DNA of 11,086 bases from contig JAITAJ010000162.1 in the NCBI GenBank assembly GCA_031284185.1, positions 1-11,086 on the forward strand, read 5' to 3'. Position 1 is the stretch's first letter. Every line of letters begins with the position of its first letter. Made by a program: the position numbers and the translations under genes. Source of the DNA: Accumulibacter sp. GTDB lineage: Bacteria > Pseudomonadota > Gammaproteobacteria > Burkholderiales > Rhodocyclaceae. Positions 7,819 through 11,086 of this stretch are shown piece after piece. Below the pieces are notes generated by a model. It made no database searches and had not been told where the DNA came from. It saw nothing but the letters and a program-made list of their open reading frames with translations.

Positions 7819-8982
7819 ATGACTTTCAAACGTCTCACCGATCTCGACGTGGCTGGCGAGCGTGTTTTCATCCGCGCCGACCTGAACGTCCCCCAGGATG
7901 ACAAGCTGAACATCACGGACGACACCCGCATCCGCGCCGCGCTGCCCGGTATCCGCTATGCCCTGTCCAAGGGCGCCGCGGTAATGGTCACCTCCCACCT
8001 CGGTCGCCCCACCGAAGGCGAATTCAAGCCGGAGGATTCGCTTGCCCCGGTCGCGAAGCGCCTGTCCGAACTGCTCGGCAAGGATGTCCGCCTGGTTCGG
8101 GACTGGGTTGACGGCGGTTTCGAGGTGAGCCGCGGAGAGGTCGTCATGCTGGAAAACAGCCGCTGCAACAAGGGTGAAAAGAAGTGCGACGACGAACTAT
8201 CGCGGAAGATGGCCGCGCTCTGCGACGTGTGGGTGATGGATGCCTTCGGCACCGCGCACCGTGCCGAAGCCACCACCTACGGCATGGGCAAGTATGCCAA
8301 AGTCGCCTGCGCGGGGCCGTGTGTCGCCTCCGAACTCGAAGCGCTGACCAAGGCGCTGGCAAAACCGGCCCGTCCACTGGTAGCCATTGTCGGCGGTTCC
8401 AAGGTCTCGACCAAACTGACGGTTCTCGAAAGTCTGTCCGCCAAGGTCGACCAGTTGGTCGTCGGCGGCGGCATCGCCAACACCTTCCTGCTCGCTTCCG
8501 GCAAGAAGATCGGTAAATCGCTGGCCGAGAAGGATCTCGTCGATCAGGCGAAGGTCGTGATGAACAGGGTCGAGGTTCCGTTGCCCGTCGATGTCGTCTG
8601 CGCCAAGGAGTTTTCGGCCACGGCGCCGGCCACCGTCAAGAGTGTCGACGATGTCGCCGATGACGACATGATCCTCGACATCGGTCCGCGATCGGCCAAG
8701 GCGCTCGCCGGGGTCATTGCCGGGGCCGGCACGGTGGTATGGAACGGCCCGGTCGGCGTCTTCGAGATGGAAGCCTTTGCCAACGGCACCAAGGAGTTGG
8801 CCAGGGCCATCGCGGAATCGAAGGCATTCACGCTGGCCGGTGGCGGTGATACCGTCTCGGCCATCAATGTTTTCAAGATCCATGACAAGGTTGGCTACAT
8901 CTCGACCGCCGGCGGCGCCTTCCTGGAATTCCTGGAAGGCAAGCGCCTACCCGCCGTAGACATCCTTGAGGCGCGAGCCTGA
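7819..8982 (+). CDS. pgk: Phosphoglycerate kinase
   Basis: It transfers phosphate between 1,3-bisphosphoglycerate and ADP, the reversible step after GAPDH. The start at 7819 gives 387 residues, the same length as E. coli PGK, beginning MTFKRLTDLDVAGERVFIRA. The substrate-binding Asp21 and Asn23 are in RADLNVP, SHLGRP is at 59-64, and HRAE with Arg148 is at 147-150. GGSKVSTKL (192-200), the nucleotide-site WNGPVGVFEMEAFANGT (308-324) and GGGDTVSA (341-348) are all present. LENSRCNKGEKK at 111-122, rather than the LENVRFNKGE seen in many lineages, resembles betaproteobacterial forms as I recall them. The frame is open upstream to 7693, but that would overlap gap and the terminator. The ribosome site is weak (GAGAGAG, 7 bases before the ATG). 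It is convergent with the permease gene. Confidence 0.97.
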   Translation: MTFKRLTDLDVAGERVFIRADLNVPQDDKLNITDDTRIRAALPGIRYALSKGAAVMVTSHLGRPTEGEFKPEDSLAPVAKRLSELLGKDVRLVRDWVDGGFEVSRGEVVMLENSRCNKGEKKCDDELSRKMAALCDVWVMDAFGTAHRAEATTYGMGKYAKVACAGPCVASELEALTKALAKPARPLVAIVGGSKVSTKLTVLESLSAKVDQLVVGGGIANTFLLASGKKIGKSLAEKDLVDQAKVVMNRVEVPLPVDVVCAKEFSATAPATVKSVDDVADDDMILDIGPRSAKALAGVIAGAGTVVWNGPVGVFEMEAFANGTKELARAIAESKAFTLAGGGDTVSAINVFKIHDKVGYISTAGGAFLEFLEGKRLPAVDILEARA

Positions 8983-8991
8983 CCAGAGGCT

Positions 8992-9220
8992 GGAGGACAG
9001 AAAAACCAGCACCCGGTCGATCTGTCCTCCGTCTTCTATCCTCTGAAACCCTCTGAACAGAACAGAGGACAGAAAACCAGCCCTCGGTTTGTCTGTCCTC
9101 CGTCTTCTATCTTCTGAAACCCTCTGAACAGAACGGAGGACAGAAAACCAATCCTCGGTTTGTCTGTCCTCCGTCTTCTATCCTCTGAACAGGTTCGTCT
9201 GTTTTCTTCCGTCTTCTGAA
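8992..9220. repeat. Tandem hairpin repeats, 71-72-base period, between convergent genes
   Basis: Three units begin with GAGGACAG at 8993, 9065 and 9136, giving periods of 72 and 71 bases; the last runs into a degenerate tail ending CCGTCTTCTGAA at 9209-9220. Each unit can fold. In unit 1, GGAGGACAGA (8992-9001) pairs with TCTGTCCTCC (9021-9030). Units 2 and 3 have the same outer arms plus an inner AAACC/GGTTT stem with a one-base bulge. Unit junctions read CCTCTGAACAGAACAGAGG, itself an inverted repeat. The core CTCGGTTTGTCTGTCCTCCG matches CTCGGTTTTTCTGTCTTCTG of the 64-base units near the right edge, so the two arrays are related. The block starts 10 bases after the pgk stop and ends 4 bases before the permease stop, so it could end both transcripts; that role is inferred. 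No coding potential was seen. Confidence 0.88.
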
Positions 9221-9224
9221 ATAC

Positions 9225-10532
9225 TCATCTGAACGGCCAGATCATGGGAATCAGCGCCACGCAGACGATCCATTCCAGAAGGACGAGTGGCAGACCGCAC
9301 TTGACGTAATCCATGAATCGATAACCACCCGCGCCGAGCACCAGCGTGTTGGGCGGCGTGCCCACGGGCGTGGCGAAGGCGCAGGAAGCCGCGATGGCGA
9401 TGGCCATGATCACCGCGTGAGGCGAAACGCCGATGCCATTGGCGATGGATATCCCCAAGGGGCAGAGCAGCGCGGCCGAAGCCGTATTGGACATGAACTG
9501 CGTGAGGACGGCGGAAATGATGAACAGCACGGCCGTCAACACGTAGGGCGAGGGATTCTGTCCCATCATGCCGACGACGGTATCCGCAATCATCTTGCCC
9601 GCGCCGCTTTTATCCATGGCCGTCGCCACGGGCATCATTCCGGCGAAGAGGAAGATGGTCACCCAGTCGATGCCCCGATAGGCTTCCTGCTCGGTCAGAC
9701 AGCCGGTCAGCACCAGGATGATCGCGCCGATCGTCGCCGCCATTTCCAGACTCATTCCGATGCCCATTTTCTTGATGGGGCCTTCCAGAGCCATGACGAA
9801 GACCACGCCAATGAGCGTGATACCCGTGATCCACATCTTGCGCGGATCGTTGGTCTTGGCGACGGCTTCTCCCTTGTGCGCTTCCGCGGCTTTCAGGGCA
9901 TCCGCTTCGCTCAGGCTCGACTTGGGCAGGAGGTGCCTGCCGACCAGAACCATGTAAACGATGGCCACGAAGGTCACCGGAATGCCGATCTTGGCGAACT
10001 CGAAGAAACCGAAGGTCGGGAAATTCGCGGCGGAAAGGGCGCTGTTACCGATGATGTTGGGCGGCGTGCCGACCAGCGTGATGGTACCGCCCGCGCCTGC
10101 CGCGAAGGCCAGGGGCATGAGCTGGCGCGCGGCGGGAATCCCGGCCGACGCGCAAACGGCGATGATGACGGGCATCAGCGCGGCGCACGTGCCGGTGTTG
10201 GAGGAAACCGAGGAGAGGGCCGCCGTGACCAGACCGACACCGACCATCAGGGGCACTTCCTTCGTGCCGCAAGCCTTGACGACCCGGGTACCGATGAATT
10301 GCGCCAGGCCCGTGTGGAACATGGCCGAGCCGATGACGAACATGGCCGCGAACAGCACCACGGTGGAATTGGCCAAGCCGGTGAAGACCTGGTTGGTTTT
10401 GATCACGCCGAGCAGTCCGAGCACGACGGCCCCCGCCATGGCAGTGACCGCCAAGGGGACCAGCTCCGTGACGAAAAACACGGCCATGACGGCAAGGACA
10501 AGCAAGGTCAATGTTGAGGGAGAAATATCCAT
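9225..10532 (-). CDS. SLC13/DASS-type anion permease (Na+-coupled carboxylate or other divalent anion transporter)
   Basis: This is an inner-membrane transporter of 435 residues, nearly all hydrophobic membrane segments, with one hydrophilic loop at about 205-235. The family hallmark is seen twice, as expected from its internal inverted duplication: SNTGTCAALMP at 111-121 with GTPPN at 155-159, then SNTASAALLCP at 348-358 with GTPPN at 391-395. In characterised DASS proteins the paired SNT motifs bind Na+ and the carboxylate groups. Likely substrates are C4-dicarboxylates, tricarboxylates or sulfate, and the sequence does not tell which. The start at 10530-10532 is supported by GGAGGT four bases upstream. 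An in-frame ATG at 10649 would add 39 residues across the probable promoter and is rejected. It stands alone, convergent with pgk and bracketed by two repeat blocks. Confidence 0.9.
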   Translation of the reverse strand: MDISPSTLTLLVLAVMAVFFVTELVPLAVTAMAGAVVLGLLGVIKTNQVFTGLANSTVVLFAAMFVIGSAMFHTGLAQFIGTRVVKACGTKEVPLMVGVGLVTAALSSVSSNTGTCAALMPVIIAVCASAGIPAARQLMPLAFAAGAGGTITLVGTPPNIIGNSALSAANFPTFGFFEFAKIGIPVTFVAIVYMVLVGRHLLPKSSLSEADALKAAEAHKGEAVAKTNDPRKMWITGITLIGVVFVMALEGPIKKMGIGMSLEMAATIGAIILVLTGCLTEQEAYRGIDWVTIFLFAGMMPVATAMDKSGAGKMIADTVVGMMGQNPSPYVLTAVLFIISAVLTQFMSNTASAALLCPLGISIANGIGVSPHAVIMAIAIAASCAFATPVGTPPNTLVLGAGGYRFMDYVKCGLPLVLLEWIVCVALIPMIWPFR

Positions 10533-10536
10533 GGGT

Positions 10537-10542
10537 ACCTCC
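10537..10542 (-). promoter_or_regulatory. Ribosome binding site that fixes the permease start
   Basis: On the minus strand this reads GGAGGT, four bases before the ATG at 10530-10532. It decides in favour of the 435-residue permease over the 474-residue reading that starts at 10649. Confidence 0.75.
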
Positions 10543-10620
10543 ACTAAAAAAGTAGTTTTCGATGAAGAAGCCGATGTCAGGGTTTGCAAGCCCTCCGGCC
10601 ATACAGCCCCGCAAGTGAGC

Positions 10621-10649
10621 ACTATCGCCATCCAAACCAAGGTCGGCAA
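10621..10649 (-). promoter_or_regulatory. Candidate sigma70 promoter of the permease gene
   Basis: On the minus strand TTGCCG (10644-10649) is followed after exactly 17 bases by GATAGT (10621-10626); each hexamer matches consensus at 4 of 6 positions. Transcription would start near 10614, leaving an untranslated leader of about 80 bases. The promoter lies between the repeat element and the gene. This is a by-eye call. Confidence 0.3.
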
Positions 10650-10666
10650 TCGTGGAAACCCGCAAT

Positions 10667-11041
10667 TTCAAAAGACGGAATCTTGAGAAGGCCGATCGGC
10701 CCGGGCGCTTCGCGCCAAGCGAGAAACGCAAGAGCGAACGCTTAGTTTTTCTGTCTTCTGGAGCCTGGGCGCTTCACGCCGAGCGAAAAGCACAAGACCG
10801 AGCGCTCGATTTTTCTGTCTTCTGGAGCCTGGGCGCTCCGCGCCGGGCGAGAAGCGCAAGACCGAGCGCTCGGTTTTTCTGTTTTCTGGAGCCTGGGCGC
10901 TTCGCGCCGAGCGAGAAGCGCAAGACCGAGCGCTCGGTTTTTCTGTCTTCTGGAGCCTGGGCGCTTCACGCCGAGCGAGAGACGCAAGATCGAGCGCTCG
11001 GTTTTTCTGTCTTCTGTCTTCTCAAACCGCTGTCTTCTGAA
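10667..11041. repeat. Repeat element with degenerate terminal inverted repeats and an internal tandem array
   Basis: The left end TTCAAAAGACGG (10667-10678) and right end CTGTCTTCTGAA (11030-11041) are inverted copies with two mismatches in 12. The left 24 bases (10667-10690) match 8-31 at 19 positions. At the right, 11007-11023 is identical to 134-150, and GCTGTCTTCTGAA (11029-11041) differs from 157-169 by one base. So this is a second member of the family at 8-169, but with its interior replaced by a five-unit tandem array instead of a fold-back. No transposase gene and no obvious target-site duplication flank it. It occupies most of the 554 bases right of the permease; no gene was seen in that stretch. 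Confidence 0.8.
10703..11022. repeat. Five tandem 64-base repeat units
   Basis: Units start with GGGCGCT at 10703, 10767, 10831, 10895 and 10959, exactly 64 bases apart. Compared with unit 4, the others differ at about 6, 4, 3 and 8 positions (units 1, 2, 3, 5), mostly transitions. Unit 5 ends GTCTTCT in place of GGAGCCT, marking the array edge. Each unit carries a small hairpin GGCGC-TTC-GCGCC (stem mismatched in units 2 and 5) and, in units 2-5, the AGCGCT-centred palindrome, which is a perfect ACCGAGCGCTCGGT in units 3 and 4. Five T residues follow, so each unit looks like a plus-strand intrinsic terminator. 64 is not a multiple of three, and the apparent minus-strand reading frames here are repeat artefacts. 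Confidence 0.95.
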
Positions 11042-11055
11042 ACGGATCACCAAAA

Positions 11056-11085
11056 AAAGAGACGGTTCCCGGGAACCGTCTCTTT
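11056..11085 (-). terminator. Perfect 30-base palindromic terminator
   Basis: The palindrome is centred between 11070 and 11071 (AAAGAGACGGTTCCC and its exact complement). On the minus strand the stem is followed directly by seven T residues (complement of the A run at 11052-11058), the classic intrinsic terminator form. It therefore most likely ends a minus-strand gene beyond the right edge. On the plus strand only three T residues are visible before the window ends, so bidirectional action cannot be judged. Confidence 0.8.
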
Positions 11086-11086
11086 G

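Noticed and set aside
9417..10517. A 366-codon plus-strand open frame opposite the permease
   Set aside because: It is a highly charged, low-complexity translation that arises from the complement of hydrophobic membrane codons.
10533..10649. N-terminal extension of the permease to the ATG at 10649
   Set aside because: It overlaps the candidate promoter, is not hydrophobic in the family's manner, and a good GGAGGT sits just before the ATG at 10532.
10703..11022. CRISPR array
   Set aside because: The 64-base units repeat along their whole length with no variable spacers, and no cas gene is visible.
10742..11053. A 103-codon minus-strand frame in the 64-base array with repeated Arg-rich peptides
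   Set aside because: The repeat unit is not a multiple of three, so successive units are read in different frames. The openness comes from base composition and there is no ribosome site.

Overview
The window reads as chromosomal DNA from a GC-rich Gram-negative bacterium, most likely a betaproteobacterium. This is an inference from protein style: the PGK motif around residues 111-122 and the enterobacterial-like GlgC and GapA sequences. No rRNA, tRNA, phage gene, transposase or CRISPR array is visible.

Layout, left to right. Positions 8-169 hold a long fold-back repeat that ends at the base before the glgA stop codon. Positions 170-6312 carry a minus-strand operon transcribed pgi -> pgm -> glgC -> glgA, with gaps of only 27-62 bases. 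Positions 6313-6745 are a divergent control region. Positions 6746-8982 carry gap and pgk on the plus strand, separated by a clear intrinsic terminator at 7761-7785. Positions 8983-9224 are a tandem repeat block between the convergent pgk and a minus-strand SLC13/DASS-type anion permease gene (9225-10532). Positions 10533-11086 hold a candidate promoter for the permease, a repeat element containing five tandem 64-base units (10703-11022), and a 30-base palindromic terminator (11056-11085) that probably ends a minus-strand gene lying beyond the right edge.

The enzymes form one metabolic line. PGK and GAPDH are the reversible lower glycolysis/gluconeogenesis steps. Pgi and Pgm convert fructose-6-phosphate to glucose-1-phosphate, GlgC activates it to ADP-glucose, and GlgA polymerises it into alpha-1,4-glucan. 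A branching enzyme and phosphorylase are not in the window. The permease would import di- or tricarboxylates or a similar anion, which could feed gluconeogenesis, but that link is inference.

The protein-coding genes look ordinary and intact. The least explained part is the non-coding repeat family. Three loci (8-169, about 8992-9220, 10667-11041) share end sequences of the type TTCAGAGGACAG/CTGTCCTCTGAA and a common core (CTCGGTTT-K-TCTGTC-Y-TC). They differ in architecture: one fold-back, one tandem array with a 71-72-base period, and one tandem array with an exact 64-base period. All lie in intergenic DNA, and two sit within 10 bases of a stop codon. No undescribed protein system was found.
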